Positions 21,024 to 30,239 of a DNA stretch of 64,000 bases are shown one piece after another. The notes beneath the pieces are model-generated. The model was not told where the DNA came from. It searched no databases and saw only the letters and a program-made list of their open reading frames with translations. The DNA is taken from positions 124,001 to 188,000 of the forward strand of contig NZ_WELK01000004.1 of NCBI RefSeq assembly GCF_009799925.1. Reading direction: 5' to 3'. Origin of the DNA: Pseudomonas sp. R-28-1W-6 (GTDB taxonomy: Bacteria; Pseudomonadota; Gammaproteobacteria; Pseudomonadales; Pseudomonadaceae). Position 1 is the stretch's first letter; each line of letters starts with the position of its first letter. Position numbers and translations under genes: made by a program.

Positions 21024-22469
21024 TCAGCGCTGTTCGGCGACCCGCTGGTGCAACTGCTGCGACAACTGGTCGAGGCGCTCGCCCAGCTCGACCAGGGATT
21101 CCTGGGCTTGCAGCAGTTCGGCGCTGGCGGCACGCTGGCGCAGGCTGGCTTCGCGCTGGGCGGCGCTGTTGTCGCGCACCTGCACCAGCTGGCGGTGGGC
21201 CTGGTCGAGCGCCTGGCTGTGCTGGAGGATGGCGCCGGAGAGGTTTTCCGTCAGGGCGGCGTTCTCGCCGAGGGCCTCGCCAACATCGCTGACCTGCGCG
21301 GCGCCGGTGTTGACGATCTGCTCGGACTGGCCGAGCACGTTCTGCACCGTGTCGGCGGTCTGGTTGCTGCGCTGCGAAAGGCTGCGTACCTCGTCGGCGA
21401 CCACCGCGAAGCCGCGCCCGTGCTCGCCGGCGCGGGCCGCCTCGATGGCCGCGTTGAGCGCCAGCAGGTTGGTCTGCTGGGCGATGGCGCTGATCATCTG
21501 CATGGATTCGGCGATGCGCTGGTTGCTCTGCTGGATGGCCTGCATGCTCTGCCGGGCGTCCTGCATGCGCTGGGCGCAGGTGGTGACCTGGCTGCTGCTG
21601 TGCTGGGTGTCCTGGCTCAGCTGCTGCATCTGTGCGGTGCTGGCGGCGAGCTCGTCGAGCACCTGGTGCACGGCCTGATCGAGCTGCTGCATGGCGGCGG
21701 CCTGCTGCTGCACGTCGCCGTCGATGCTCTGGCAGCGCTGGCGCATGCTGTCGAGGGTCTGGTAGAGCTGTTGCGACAGCTGGCGCAGGTCGCCGGCGCT
21801 GTGCCGCACCTCGTCCAGCAGCGCCGCCAGCTGCTGGCTGCCGGCGGTGGCGGCCTTGCCTACCCGCTCGGCCTCGGTGAGGTGCTGCTGGGCGTCGTCC
21901 AGCGCCTGCTGGCGGACCTTGGAGCTGTACCACTGGGCCAGCCACATGGTGATCACCGGCAGCAGGTAGCCGGAGTATTCGTTGAGCATGGCATCGCGCG
22001 GGCTCAGCTCGAACACGGGCAGGACGGCGCCGCTGCGCTGCAGGCGGATCAGCCAGAACACGAAGAGCAGTTGCAGCAGGGCCCAGAAGGCCGCGCTGCG
22101 CCCGCCCAGCAGCAGGTAGGCGAAGCCGATCACCACCAGCGGCCAGAAGATGTGCGCCGAATGCAGGCCGCCCAGGTGGTAGATGAGGATCATCGCGTAG
22201 CTGCTGATCAGCGCCATGGCGAAGTTGGCCACGCCGCGCGCCGGCAGCCAGGCATTGCGCAGCACCAGCAGGGCCAGCGGCATGCCGATGATCAGCAGGA
22301 AGGAGCCGTGCAGCAGCGCGTCGTTGCCCAGACGGCCCCATTTGATGCCGCTGTACAGGCCGATGGCCAGGCCGCAGAAGGCGAAGAAGGTGAGCATGCG
22401 GCTGAGCAGCTGGGCGCTGTGGTCCTGCTCGATCGGCGGCATGAAGGTGGCTAAAAGGCCCTGTTGCAT
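21024..22469 (-). CDS. Methyl-accepting chemotaxis protein with six-TM sensor
   Basis: 481 residues. The first about 185 residues form six predicted membrane helices with almost no periplasmic loops; there is no Cache or 4HB ligand domain. The rest is a coiled-coil signalling domain with the conserved hairpin tip ([26 protein letters not shown], about residue 340). It should signal to the CheA/CheW array, but the input is from within or near the membrane. Start ATG 22469 has GGAG seven bases upstream; the frame is open further 5' but unlike coding. There is a 490-base gap to the divergent sulfatase-family gene. Confidence 0.88.
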   Translation of the reverse strand: MQQGLLATFMPPIEQDHSAQLLSRMLTFFAFCGLAIGLYSGIKWGRLGNDALLHGSFLLIIGMPLALLVLRNAWLPARGVANFAMALISSYAMILIYHLGGLHSAHIFWPLVVIGFAYLLLGGRSAAFWALLQLLFVFWLIRLQRSGAVLPVFELSPRDAMLNEYSGYLLPVITMWLAQWYSSKVRQQALDDAQQHLTEAERVGKAATAGSQQLAALLDEVRHSAGDLRQLSQQLYQTLDSMRQRCQSIDGDVQQQAAAMQQLDQAVHQVLDELAASTAQMQQLSQDTQHSSSQVTTCAQRMQDARQSMQAIQQSNQRIAESMQMISAIAQQTNLLALNAAIEAARAGEHGRGFAVVADEVRSLSQRSNQTADTVQNVLGQSEQIVNTGAAQVSDVGEALGENAALTENLSGAILQHSQALDQAHRQLVQVRDNSAAQREASLRQRAASAELLQAQESLVELGERLDQLSQQLHQRVAEQR

Positions 22470-22960
22470 GAGGGGGCTCCGTTCTTGTTCGTTGCCGAGC
22501 CTATCGGCCGCACGGTGGGCGGCTTGAGCGCGGTCTGGGGATGGGCCGCGCCGCACCCGGCTGGCGGATGCTGGCAGAAAGCCGGTACCGAGAGTACCGT
22601 GCCAATGCGCTGGCGGCGACCGCTTGACGACGAAGCCGCCACGGCTGGACGCATGCCGACGCGGGTGCCGACGGCGCCATGCGGGTTTGCGCCCAGGGGC
22701 TGGCCGAACTGGCCGCAGGAAAGGCACAATCGTCTTGTGGGCGGCAGGGTGGCTTCCCGCAGGTGCGGCCCGGGTCGCGAAATCCGCCGCCGGGCCTGCA
22801 ACGGCAGGGGCTGCGGAGTGTTTCCCGGTACTGAACCGAGGACCCAGGGTCGGGTCTATCCGTCTGCTTCGACAAAAATTTCACGGCCCTCGGCGCATCA
22901 TCCGTAAGATTATGTGCCGTGCCTTGGCCGGCCCCTCGTTGCCCTTTGCCAGGAATGCCC
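22470..22960. other. 490-base gap between divergent genes
   Basis: I see no supported gene here. It holds several GC-rich inverted segments (for example around 22560-22600 and 22780-22810). An open frame continuous with the chemoreceptor gene exists but its composition is Arg/Pro/His-rich and unlike a real protein. A regulatory RNA is possible but unsupported. Confidence 0.4.
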
Positions 22961-25036
22961 ATGTCCGTCGACGATACCCTGAGCCAGCCGGCCTTGCCCG
23001 TTCGGCCCCTGCCGCCCAGGCTCGCCAGCCACCTGGCGTTCACCCTGGCCAGCGCCTTGCTGTTGATGCTGATGTACTCCCTGCTGCGCGGCGCGCTGCT
23101 GCTCTACAACTTCGACCAGGTCGGCGCCACGCCGTGGCTGCAGATCGCCGAGGCCTTCTTCAACGGCCTGCGCTTCGACCTGCGCCTGGTGGTGTATGCC
23201 TGCGCTCCGTTGCTGCTGTCGCTGCTCAGCGCGCGCGCCATGGCGGCGCGGCGCCTGCACGTGGCCTGGCTGACCCTGTTCGCCAGCCTGACCCTGTTCA
23301 TCGGCGTTACCGAACTGGACTTCTATCGCGAGTTTCACCAGCGCCTGAACAGCCTGGTCTTCCAGTACATGCAGGAAGACCTGGGCACCGTGCTGAGCAT
23401 GCTCTGGAACGGCTTCCCGGTGCTGCGCTACCTGCTGGCCTGGGCCCTGGCCACGCTGGCGCTGGCCTGGCTGTTCCTGCTGATCGAGCAGGTTACCCGG
23501 CCACGCGCGCGCCAGTCGGGCCTGGCCTGGTACTGGCGGGTGCTGGTGTTCATCCTCTGCCTGCTGCTGGCGGTGCTCGCCGCCCGTGGCACGCTGAAGC
23601 AGGGCCCGCCGCTGCGCTGGGGCGATGCCTTCACCACCGACTCGATGTTCGCCAACCATCTGGGCCTGAACGGCACGCTGACCCTGATCGATGCGGCGAA
23701 GAACAGTTTCTCCAGCCATCGCGACAATGCCTGGAAGGCCAGCCTGCCGCCCGCCGAGGCGCTGCAGACGGTGCGCGAGATGCTGCTCGGCCCGCACGAT
23801 GCGCTGGTCGATAGTGACCTTGCCGCCGTGCGCCGTGACTTCCAGCCGCCGCAGGCCGGCACGCTGCCGATTCGCCATGTGGTGGTGATCCTCATGGAGA
23901 GTTTTGCCGGGCGCTGGGTCGGCGCGCTGGGCAGCGATGCCAACATCACCCCCAACTTCGACCGCCTGAGCCGGGAAGGGCTGCTGTTCACCCGCCTGTT
24001 CTCCAACGGCACCCATACCCACCAGGGCATGTTCGCCACCATGGCCTGCTTCCCCAACCTGCCGGGCTTCGAGTACCTGATGCGTACCCCGGAGGGCGGC
24101 CACCAGTTCTCCGGCCTGCCACAGCTGCTCAGCGCCCGCGGCTACGACGACGTCTACGTCTACAACGGCAATTTCCAGTGGGACAACCAGTCCGGCTTCT
24201 TCAGCAACCAGGGCATGCGCAACTTCGTCGGCCGCGAGGACTTCGTCGACCCGGTGTTCATGGATCCGACCTGGGGCGTGTCCGACCAGGACATGTTCGA
24301 CCGTGGCGCCGAAGAGCTGGCCAAGCTGGACCCGGCCAAGCCGTTCTATGCCTTGCTGCAGACCCTGTCCAACCACACCCCCTATGCCTTGCCGGCGCAG
24401 TTGCCGGTGCCGCCGGTCACCGACCGTGGCGGGGCCAACCAGCACCTGACCGCCATGCGCTACTCGGACTGGGCCCTGGGCCAGTTCTTCGAGAAGGCTA
24501 AGCAGGCGCCGTACTACAAGGACACCCTGTTCGTCATCGTCGGCGACCACGGCTTTGCCAGTGGCGAGCAGCTGACCGAACTCGACCTGTTCCGCTTCAA
24601 CGTGCCGCTGCTGCTGATCGCCCCGGGCATCCAGCAGCAGTTCGGCGCGCAGCGCGACACCGTCGGCACCCAGGTCGACGTGGTGCCGACCATCATGGGC
24701 CGCCTGGGTGGCGACGTGCGTCACCAGTGCTGGGGCCGTGACCTGCTCAACCTGCCGGCGGGCGACCAGGGCATCGGCGTGATCAAGCCGTCCGGCAGCG
24801 ATCAGACCGTCGCCCTGGTCAGCGGCAGCAAGATCCTCGTGCAGCCCAAGGGCCTGGAACCACGCCTGTACGACTACCAGCTCGGCGCCCAGGCGCGGGT
24901 CAGCCTGCTGCGCGACGACCCGGCCCAGGCGCCGATGCTCAAGCGCCTGCAGTCCTTCCTGCAGGTGGCGACCGGCAGCCTGCTGGACAATACCAGTGGC
25001 GCCATCGGTGGCCGGGGGCAGCAGGCCGTGCGCTGA
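22961..25036 (+). CDS. LTA-synthase-family sulfatase-fold membrane enzyme
   Basis: 691 residues. Five predicted membrane helices (about residues 20-220) precede a periplasmic alkaline phosphatase/sulfatase-type domain (about 300-640). The domain shows the metal-binding MESF near residue 312 (VVVILMESFAG), a catalytic-Thr region SNGTHTHQGMF (about 349), and IVGDHGF (about 528). In Gram-positives LtaS polymerises glycerol phosphate; Gram-negative relatives (OpgB, EptA, CptA) move phosphoglycerol or phosphoethanolamine onto glucans or lipid A. The substrate here is not decided. ATG 22961 is preferred: AGGA seven bases upstream. Confidence 0.85.
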   Translation: MSVDDTLSQPALPVRPLPPRLASHLAFTLASALLLMLMYSLLRGALLLYNFDQVGATPWLQIAEAFFNGLRFDLRLVVYACAPLLLSLLSARAMAARRLHVAWLTLFASLTLFIGVTELDFYREFHQRLNSLVFQYMQEDLGTVLSMLWNGFPVLRYLLAWALATLALAWLFLLIEQVTRPRARQSGLAWYWRVLVFILCLLLAVLAARGTLKQGPPLRWGDAFTTDSMFANHLGLNGTLTLIDAAKNSFSSHRDNAWKASLPPAEALQTVREMLLGPHDALVDSDLAAVRRDFQPPQAGTLPIRHVVVILMESFAGRWVGALGSDANITPNFDRLSREGLLFTRLFSNGTHTHQGMFATMACFPNLPGFEYLMRTPEGGHQFSGLPQLLSARGYDDVYVYNGNFQWDNQSGFFSNQGMRNFVGREDFVDPVFMDPTWGVSDQDMFDRGAEELAKLDPAKPFYALLQTLSNHTPYALPAQLPVPPVTDRGGANQHLTAMRYSDWALGQFFEKAKQAPYYKDTLFVIVGDHGFASGEQLTELDLFRFNVPLLLIAPGIQQQFGAQRDTVGTQVDVVPTIMGRLGGDVRHQCWGRDLLNLPAGDQGIGVIKPSGSDQTVALVSGSKILVQPKGLEPRLYDYQLGAQARVSLLRDDPAQAPMLKRLQSFLQVATGSLLDNTSGAIGGRGQQAVR

Positions 25037-25049
25037 GCCCTTCCCCTCA

Positions 25050-25126
25050 GAAACTGTCTACGATCTGCTGCGCATCGGCCATGCCGCGTTAAAGCGGGCC
25101 TGGCTCGCCAGATCGTTGACGGGTTC
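25050..25126. repeat. MITE-like element, short form (77 bp)
   Basis: Inverted ends (left GAAACTGTCTACGATCT, right AGATCGTTGACGGGTTC), imperfect over 17 bases. TCA duplications lie at 25047-25049 and 25127-25129 (CTCAG counting five). The right copy is the TGA stop of the AraC gene read leftward. It has the same internal core as the 30069 copy: CTGCTGCGC.TCGGCCATG followed by GCGTTAAA. Confidence 0.75.
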
Positions 25127-26152
25127 TCAGGCCGGCTCGCCGAGCCGGTACTGGCGCGGCGGCACGCCCTTCCAGCGCTTGAAGGCATGGATGAAGTTGG
25201 ACACTTCGCCATAGCCCAGACGCTCGGCGATTTCCTCCAGGCTCAGGCCGCCGGTGGCCAGCAGCTCCTCAGCCAGGGCCTGGCGCACTTCTTCCAGCAG
25301 GCTGCGAAAGCTGGTGCCTTCCTCGTCCAGGCGCCGGCGCAGGGTGCGCGAGCTCATGTGCAGGCTGCTCGCCACCTGTTCCATGTCCGGCAGGCGGCCG
25401 GGGCGACTCAGCAGCAGGCCGCGGATCTGCCCGGCCAGGCCGCTGCGCTGGCGGCGCTTGTCCAGCAGCAGCTGGCACTGCTGCTCGCACAGGTCCACCG
25501 TGCGCGGGTTGGCGCCGGGCAGGGGGCGGTCGAGCAGGCGGCGGTCGACCACGAAGCGGTTGCAGGGCTGGGCGAAGTGGGGCAGTACGCCGATTTCACT
25601 GAGGTACAGGCTGGGGTCGGCAGGTTCGGCGATGCGTAGGTCGACGCGGCGGATCGGCAGCGGCGCGTTGATCAGCTCGCGCTGGGCGCTGAGCATGCCA
25701 CCCAGGTCGCGTTCGAGGATGAAGCGGCGCAGCTCCGGCGCGATGGCGCGGTCGTCCAGCAGCAGGTGCGCCTCGTCGCCGTGCTCCTCCAGCTGCATGC
25801 CGTGGAAGGCGTAGGTCAGGTCCAGGTAGCGCAGGCCGAGGCGTGCGGCGTCGCGGTAGGTCGGGCTGCTGAGCAGGGCGAAACCCCAGATGCCGTAAGT
25901 GTTCAGCTGGTAGCGCTTGCCGGCGAGCAGGCCGATGCCCGGGCGCTCACCGAGGGCGCGCACCAGGTTGCCGATCAGCAGCAGCTCCTGGCCGGCTTCC
26001 ACCTCGCCACCGGGGTCGGCCAGCTGTTGCCAGCTCAGCCCGGTGCCGGCCAGGCAGGCGTCGATCGACAGGCCCTGGTCGAGGCCGAACTGGGTCAGCA
26101 GCTGGACGCTGGTGGCACTGCGGCGCTGCGGCCAGGGGGCGGTTACGGGCAT
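25127..26152 (-). CDS. AraC-family transcriptional regulator (Arabinose_bd type)
   Basis: 341 residues. The N-terminal part (about 20-200) fits the Arabinose_bd domain (PF12625) found in OruR- and ArgR-like regulators, and the C-terminal part has two AraC helix-turn-helices (PDMEQVASSLHMSSRTLRRRL and GYGEVSNFIHAFKRW). It is divergent from the BVMO operon across 109 bases and is the obvious candidate to control it; the effector is probably a substrate or product of that pathway. Start ATG 26152 fits the family N-terminus; further upstream the frame runs into the BVMO promoter. Confidence 0.88.
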   Translation of the reverse strand: MPVTAPWPQRRSATSVQLLTQFGLDQGLSIDACLAGTGLSWQQLADPGGEVEAGQELLLIGNLVRALGERPGIGLLAGKRYQLNTYGIWGFALLSSPTYRDAARLGLRYLDLTYAFHGMQLEEHGDEAHLLLDDRAIAPELRRFILERDLGGMLSAQRELINAPLPIRRVDLRIAEPADPSLYLSEIGVLPHFAQPCNRFVVDRRLLDRPLPGANPRTVDLCEQQCQLLLDKRRQRSGLAGQIRGLLLSRPGRLPDMEQVASSLHMSSRTLRRRLDEEGTSFRSLLEEVRQALAEELLATGGLSLEEIAERLGYGEVSNFIHAFKRWKGVPPRQYRLGEPA

Positions 26153-26261
26153 GGCGGCTTGTCCGAAAGTCACAATTTTCTGGCCGACTATGCCATAACT
26201 CGGCGACGCTGCAGCACTTAGGATTCGTTCATCGCCTGCACGGCGGTTCACGGAGACCACA

Positions 26262-27734
26262 ATGCATAACAACACTCCCGAGCAGGCGCCCCTGCGCGTG
26301 CTGATCATCGGTGCCGGGTTTGCCGGTCTGGGCCTGGCCATGCGCCTGCGCCAGCAGGGCATCGACGATTTCCTGATCCTGGAGAAGGCCGCCGAGGCCG
26401 GCGGCACCTGGCGCGACAACCATTACCCGGGCGCGGCCTGCGATGTGCCGTCGCACCTGTATTCCTTTTCCTTCGAAGCGAAGACCGACTGGAGCCGGCG
26501 TTTCGCCCCCCAGGCGGAGATCTTCGCCTACGTGCAGCAGTGCGTGGCCAAGTACCAGCTGCAGCCGCGCATCCGCTGCAACAGCGAGGTGGCCGAGGCC
26601 TGGTTCGACGAGCCGGCCGCGCTGTGGCGGGTGCAGACCCGCGATGGCGCCCGCTTCAGCGCCCGCGCCCTGGTCAGTGCCTGCGGCCAGCTCAATCGGC
26701 CGGCGTACCCGGCGCTGCCGGGCATCGAGGGGTTCGCCGGCGAGGCGTTCCACTCGGCACGCTGGCGCCATGACGTGGACCTCACCGGCAAACGCGTGGC
26801 GGTGATCGGCACCGGCGCCAGCGCCATCCAGTTCGTCCCGCAGATCGTGCCCAAGGTGGCGCAGCTGACCCTGTTCCAGCGCTCGGCGGCCTACGTGCTG
26901 CCCAAGCCGGACCGCGCCTACAGCCGCTTCGAGCTGACGCTGATGCGCTACTTGCCGTGGACGCAGAAACTCGACCGGGGCCTGCAGTACCTCTACCACG
27001 AGGCCCGCGGCGTGGCCTTCTTCATCCTGCCGGGGTTGATGAAGCTGTACCGCGGCACCTTCCTGCGCCACCTGCGCCAGCAGATCGCCGATCCGGCCCT
27101 GCGCGAGCGCCTGACCCCGGACTACCCGCTGGGCTGCAAGCGCATCCTGATCAGCAACGACTACTACCCGGCGCTGGCGCAGCCGCAGGTGGCGGTGGTC
27201 GACACGGCGATCCGCGAGGTCGGCGCCCACGGGGTGATCACCGCCGACGGCCGCGAACACCCGGCGGACGTGCTGATCTACGGCACCGGCTTCGCCGCCA
27301 GCGACTTCCTCGCGCCCATGCACATCCGCGGCCTCGGCGGCGTCGAGCTGAACCAGGCCTGGCAGGAGGGTGCCGAGGCCTACAAGGGCATCAGCGTCAA
27401 CGGCTTCCCCAACCTGTTCCTGCTCTACGGGCCGAACACCAATCTGGGCCACAACTCGATCATCTACATGCTGGAGAGCCAGTACCCCTATGTGCTGGCC
27501 GGCCTGCAGCAGCTGGCCCAGGGCGTGCGCTACCTCGACGTGCGCGCGCCGGTGCAGCAGGCCTGGAACCGCCGGGTGCAGCACGACATCCGGCGCTCGG
27601 TGTGGGAGCAGGGTTGTAGCAGCTGGTACAAGAACGCCGCCGGCAAGCACACCAACAACTGGTCCGGCTTCACCTTCAGCTACCGCCAGCACACCCGCCA
27701 GCCGGACTGGAGCGACTATGACCTGGTCCGTTGA
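26262..27734 (+). CDS. Flavin-containing Baeyer-Villiger monooxygenase
   Basis: 490 residues. FAD-binding GAGFAGLG (about 18-25) and a second Rossmann site GTGASAIQF (about 186-194) flank the BVMO fingerprint FxGxxxHxxxW (FAGEAFHSARW, about 157-167). These enzymes insert oxygen next to a ketone carbonyl using NADPH and O2, yielding esters or lactones. Substrate is not visible. ATG 26262 follows GGAG. It overlaps the esterase gene by 17 bases, so the two are translationally coupled. The context fits conversion of a ketone to an ester, then hydrolysis. Confidence 0.93.
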   Translation: MHNNTPEQAPLRVLIIGAGFAGLGLAMRLRQQGIDDFLILEKAAEAGGTWRDNHYPGAACDVPSHLYSFSFEAKTDWSRRFAPQAEIFAYVQQCVAKYQLQPRIRCNSEVAEAWFDEPAALWRVQTRDGARFSARALVSACGQLNRPAYPALPGIEGFAGEAFHSARWRHDVDLTGKRVAVIGTGASAIQFVPQIVPKVAQLTLFQRSAAYVLPKPDRAYSRFELTLMRYLPWTQKLDRGLQYLYHEARGVAFFILPGLMKLYRGTFLRHLRQQIADPALRERLTPDYPLGCKRILISNDYYPALAQPQVAVVDTAIREVGAHGVITADGREHPADVLIYGTGFAASDFLAPMHIRGLGGVELNQAWQEGAEAYKGISVNGFPNLFLLYGPNTNLGHNSIIYMLESQYPYVLAGLQQLAQGVRYLDVRAPVQQAWNRRVQHDIRRSVWEQGCSSWYKNAAGKHTNNWSGFTFSYRQHTRQPDWSDYDLVR

Positions 27735-28665
27735 GCTGGCGGCCCCCACGGGCGCGGGCCAGCGCCTGCTGACGGCGCTGCTGCGCGGGCTGACCTGGCT
27801 GCTGTTCCGCGCCGGCTTGCGGCCCGGCGTCGGCGTGCCGACCCAGCGCCGCCTGCTGCGCTGGGGCACGCGCCTGGCACCAGTGGCGCGCGGGGTGCGG
27901 GTTACGCCGGGCGAGCTGGGCGGGGTGCCCTGCGAATGGCTGCAGCCGGCGCGGGACAACGGCTGGGTGCTGCTCTACCTGCATGGCGGGGCCTTTATCG
28001 TCGGCGCGCCGCAAACCCATCGCAGCCTGACCAGCTACCTGGCGCGGCACGGCCAGCTGCGCGTCTGCGCCCTGGATTACCGCCTGGCGCCGGAGCATCC
28101 GTTCCCGGCGGCCCGCGACGATGTGCTGGCTGCCTATCGCGCCTTGCTGGCGCAGGGCCAGCCGGCCGAACGGATCGTCATCGCCGGCGATTCGGCCGGC
28201 GGCAACCTGGCCCTGGTCGGCGCGCTGCGCCTGCGCGAGCTGGGCCTGCCGCTGCCGGCGGCGCTGGTCTGCCTGTCGCCGTTCAGCGATGTCAGCGGCG
28301 CCAACCTGCATGCACCGGCGGCGGGCGACCCGTTGCTGCAGGCGGCCTGGCTGGAGCAGGGCGTGGCGGCTTACTGCCCGGCGGGCATGGACCGCCGCGA
28401 TCCGCAGCTGTCGCCGCTGTATGCCGAACTGCACGGCCTGTCGCCGCTGCTGGTGCAGGTCGGCGAAGACGAGATGCTGCTGCGCCACAGCCAGTTGCTG
28501 GCCCGGCGCGCGGTGGCGGCGGGGGTGGACTGCCGGCTGGAGCTGTACCGCCGCCAGTGGCACGTGTTCCAGATCAACTGCGGCCTGCTGGCCGGCGCCG
28601 ACCAGGCGCTGCAGCGGCTGCTCGACTTTCTCCGCCAGCGAGGTTGCCCATGCCCACTATCCTGA
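27718..28665 (+). CDS. HSL-type alpha/beta hydrolase (esterase)
   Basis: 315 residues. Hormone-sensitive-lipase family signatures are HGGAF oxyanion loop (about 88-92), the nucleophile elbow GDSAGG (Ser about 159), the acid in VGEDEMLL (about 250) and the catalytic His in RRQWHVFQ (about 281). It should hydrolyse short or medium acyl esters. ATG 27718 lies inside the end of the BVMO gene in another frame, and its own end overlaps the SDR gene by 16 bases. In the inferred pathway it opens the ester or lactone made by the BVMO. Confidence 0.92.
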   Translation: MTWSVELAAPTGAGQRLLTALLRGLTWLLFRAGLRPGVGVPTQRRLLRWGTRLAPVARGVRVTPGELGGVPCEWLQPARDNGWVLLYLHGGAFIVGAPQTHRSLTSYLARHGQLRVCALDYRLAPEHPFPAARDDVLAAYRALLAQGQPAERIVIAGDSAGGNLALVGALRLRELGLPLPAALVCLSPFSDVSGANLHAPAAGDPLLQAAWLEQGVAAYCPAGMDRRDPQLSPLYAELHGLSPLLVQVGEDEMLLRHSQLLARRAVAAGVDCRLELYRRQWHVFQINCGLLAGADQALQRLLDFLRQRGCPCPLS

Positions 28666-29411
28666 TCACCGGCGCGGCTTCGGGCATTGGCGCGGCCACC
28701 GCCCGGCTGTTCCATGCGCGCGGCTGGACGGTCGGCCTGCTGGACATCAACCACGCCGCCCTGGCCGAGTTGGCCGCCGAGCTGGGCGGGGTCTGGCACG
28801 CCCAGCTGGATGTCGGCGATGCCGCGGCGGTGGGGGCGGCGCTGGCCGACTTCGCCGCGCAACACGGCGGCCGCCTGCGCCTGCTGTTCAATTGCGCGGG
28901 CGTACTGCGTTTCGGTCACTTCGAGGAAATCGGCCTGGCGGAGCATGCACGGATCCTGCAGATCAACGTGCTCGGCCTGCTGCACATGACCCATGCCGCC
29001 TTTCCCTACCTGCAGGCGACTCCTGGCGCCCAGGTGATCAACATGGGCTCGGCCTCTGGCCTGTACGGTACGCCGCACATGGTCAGCTATTCGGCGTCGA
29101 AGTTCGCCGTGCGCGGCCTCACCGAGGCGCTGGAGCTGGAATGGCGGCGCCACGGCATTCGCGTGGGCGACCTGATGCCGCCCTTCGTGCGCACGCCGAT
29201 GGTCGACAGCCAGACCTTCGAGCCGCCGGCGCTGCGCCGCCTGGGCGTCAGGCTGCGCGCCGAAGACATCGCCGCGGCAGTCTGGCTGCAGGCCGAGCGG
29301 CCGCTGGTGCACCGGCCGGTGTACTGGCTGTTCAAGCTGCTGTACTGGAGCGGGCAGGTCTCGCCGCCCTGGGTGACCCGCGCGATCATGGGCTGGCTCA
29401 GCCGCAGCTGA
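28650..29411 (+). CDS. Short-chain dehydrogenase/reductase
   Basis: 253 residues. The cofactor motif TGAASGIG is at residues 7-14, NCAG is in the position of the usual NNAG, the catalytic Tyr-Lys pair is YSASK, and Ser lies in GSASG. An Asp after the second strand (LLDINHA) suggests NAD(H) rather than NADP(H) use. The protein likely interconverts an alcohol and a ketone: it could supply the ketone to the BVMO or use an alcohol released by the esterase. The C-terminal about 40 residues are hydrophobic/aromatic and may contact membrane. ATG 28650 overlaps the esterase gene. Confidence 0.9.
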   Translation: MPTILITGAASGIGAATARLFHARGWTVGLLDINHAALAELAAELGGVWHAQLDVGDAAAVGAALADFAAQHGGRLRLLFNCAGVLRFGHFEEIGLAEHARILQINVLGLLHMTHAAFPYLQATPGAQVINMGSASGLYGTPHMVSYSASKFAVRGLTEALELEWRRHGIRVGDLMPPFVRTPMVDSQTFEPPALRRLGVRLRAEDIAAAVWLQAERPLVHRPVYWLFKLLYWSGQVSPPWVTRAIMGWLSRS

Positions 29412-29723
29412 GCGCCTGGCCGGCAGCCGGCAGCAGCGGGAGTGCGGGCCCAGGCCGCCGGCGCGCAGTGCCCCGTCTGTCGCCGCGGCAACATTTTGAT
29501 CCTCTCTGCGGGCGACAGCCGCATGCCCCAGGGACTACTCTGCAACGGAGGGTTCCGGCTGGCGTTCCGCCCAGCCACCCTTGGTCTGCAACATGCTTCT
29601 GTCCCTGTGTGTCACGGGTCGGCTTCATTCCCGGCCTGGGTCTCGTGCGGCACCGTGCGGTGTTGCCAAGCCGCTGAGTCTTGGCGGCTGCGGTCTATCA
29701 ATCGCCTGAGAGGAGGTCGTTAG
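29412..29723. other. 312-base gap before rraB
   Basis: An open frame (start 29442) with CPVC runs into rraB, but its tail is repetitive and unlike a protein; I do not call it. There is no terminator with a T tract after the SDR gene. GAGGAGG just before 29724 is the rraB ribosome site. Confidence 0.35.
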
Positions 29724-30068
29724 ATGAGCACAGCCATTCATGAAGATGTCAGCAACACGGTTTTGCGGCGCATGAAAGAGGGCGGTTTCGACTTCGCCCG
29801 CGTCCATCCCATCGAGTTCTACGCCATTTTCCCCGACGAGGAGCGGGCCCGGCAGGTCGCAGGACAGTTTCGCGGTGAGTCGTTGAATGCCCAGGTCAGC
29901 GTGCGTGACGACGGCGCCTGGCACCTGCAGGTGAGCAAGGTGATGTATGCCACCCATGCCGGTATTGGCGACTTCGAGCAGGACCTGGAGTCGCTGGTGG
30001 TACCGCTCGGCGGTGTGCTGGACGGCTGGGGCGTGACCCAGGAAGTCGCGCTGGCACCCTCGCGCTAA
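29724..30068 (+). CDS. rraB: RraB-family regulator of ribonuclease E
   Basis: 114 residues. The sequence matches PF06877 from 'MKEGGFDFARVHPIEFYAIFP' through 'LESLVVPLGGVLDGWGV'. E. coli RraB binds RNase E and changes its cleavage pattern; the Pseudomonas member is shorter and function is by analogy. Start ATG 29724 follows GAGGAGG at a spacing of six bases. Its TAA stop at 30066-30068 is also the left target duplication of the adjacent repeat element. Confidence 0.8.
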   Translation: MSTAIHEDVSNTVLRRMKEGGFDFARVHPIEFYAIFPDEERARQVAGQFRGESLNAQVSVRDDGAWHLQVSKVMYATHAGIGDFEQDLESLVVPLGGVLDGWGVTQEVALAPSR

Positions 30069-30147
30069 GAACCTGTCCACGATCTGCTGCGCGTCGGCCA
30101 TGCTGCGTTAAAAACAGGCTCTAGCTCGCGAGATCGTAGACTGGTTC
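30069..30147. repeat. MITE-like element, short form (79 bp)
   Basis: Ends GAACCTGTCCACGATCT and the complement of GAACCAGTCTACGATCT are inverted repeats. TAA duplications lie at 30066-30068 (the rraB stop) and 30148-30150 (CTAAG counting five). Read in reverse, its interior is the 2111 element with a deletion: both keep CTCGCGAGCTAGAGCC and the AACGCAGCATGGCC core. Confidence 0.8.
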
Positions 30148-30239
30148 TAAGTGCTGTTGGTCGCATGCCGGCTGCCCAGGGGGTGGCCGGCGCATTCTTT
30201 GCTTCTTGCCGTTTCTCGCCGACTGGCGCGTGCCGCGCC

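Noticed and set aside
22470..22727. N-terminal extension of the chemoreceptor
   Set aside because: Arg/Pro/His-rich, unlike protein, and the start at 22469 has a good ribosome site.
29442..29723. Small CPVC-containing protein before rraB
   Set aside because: Only the first about 40 residues look plausible, no ribosome-binding site, and the frame ends at the rraB start region.
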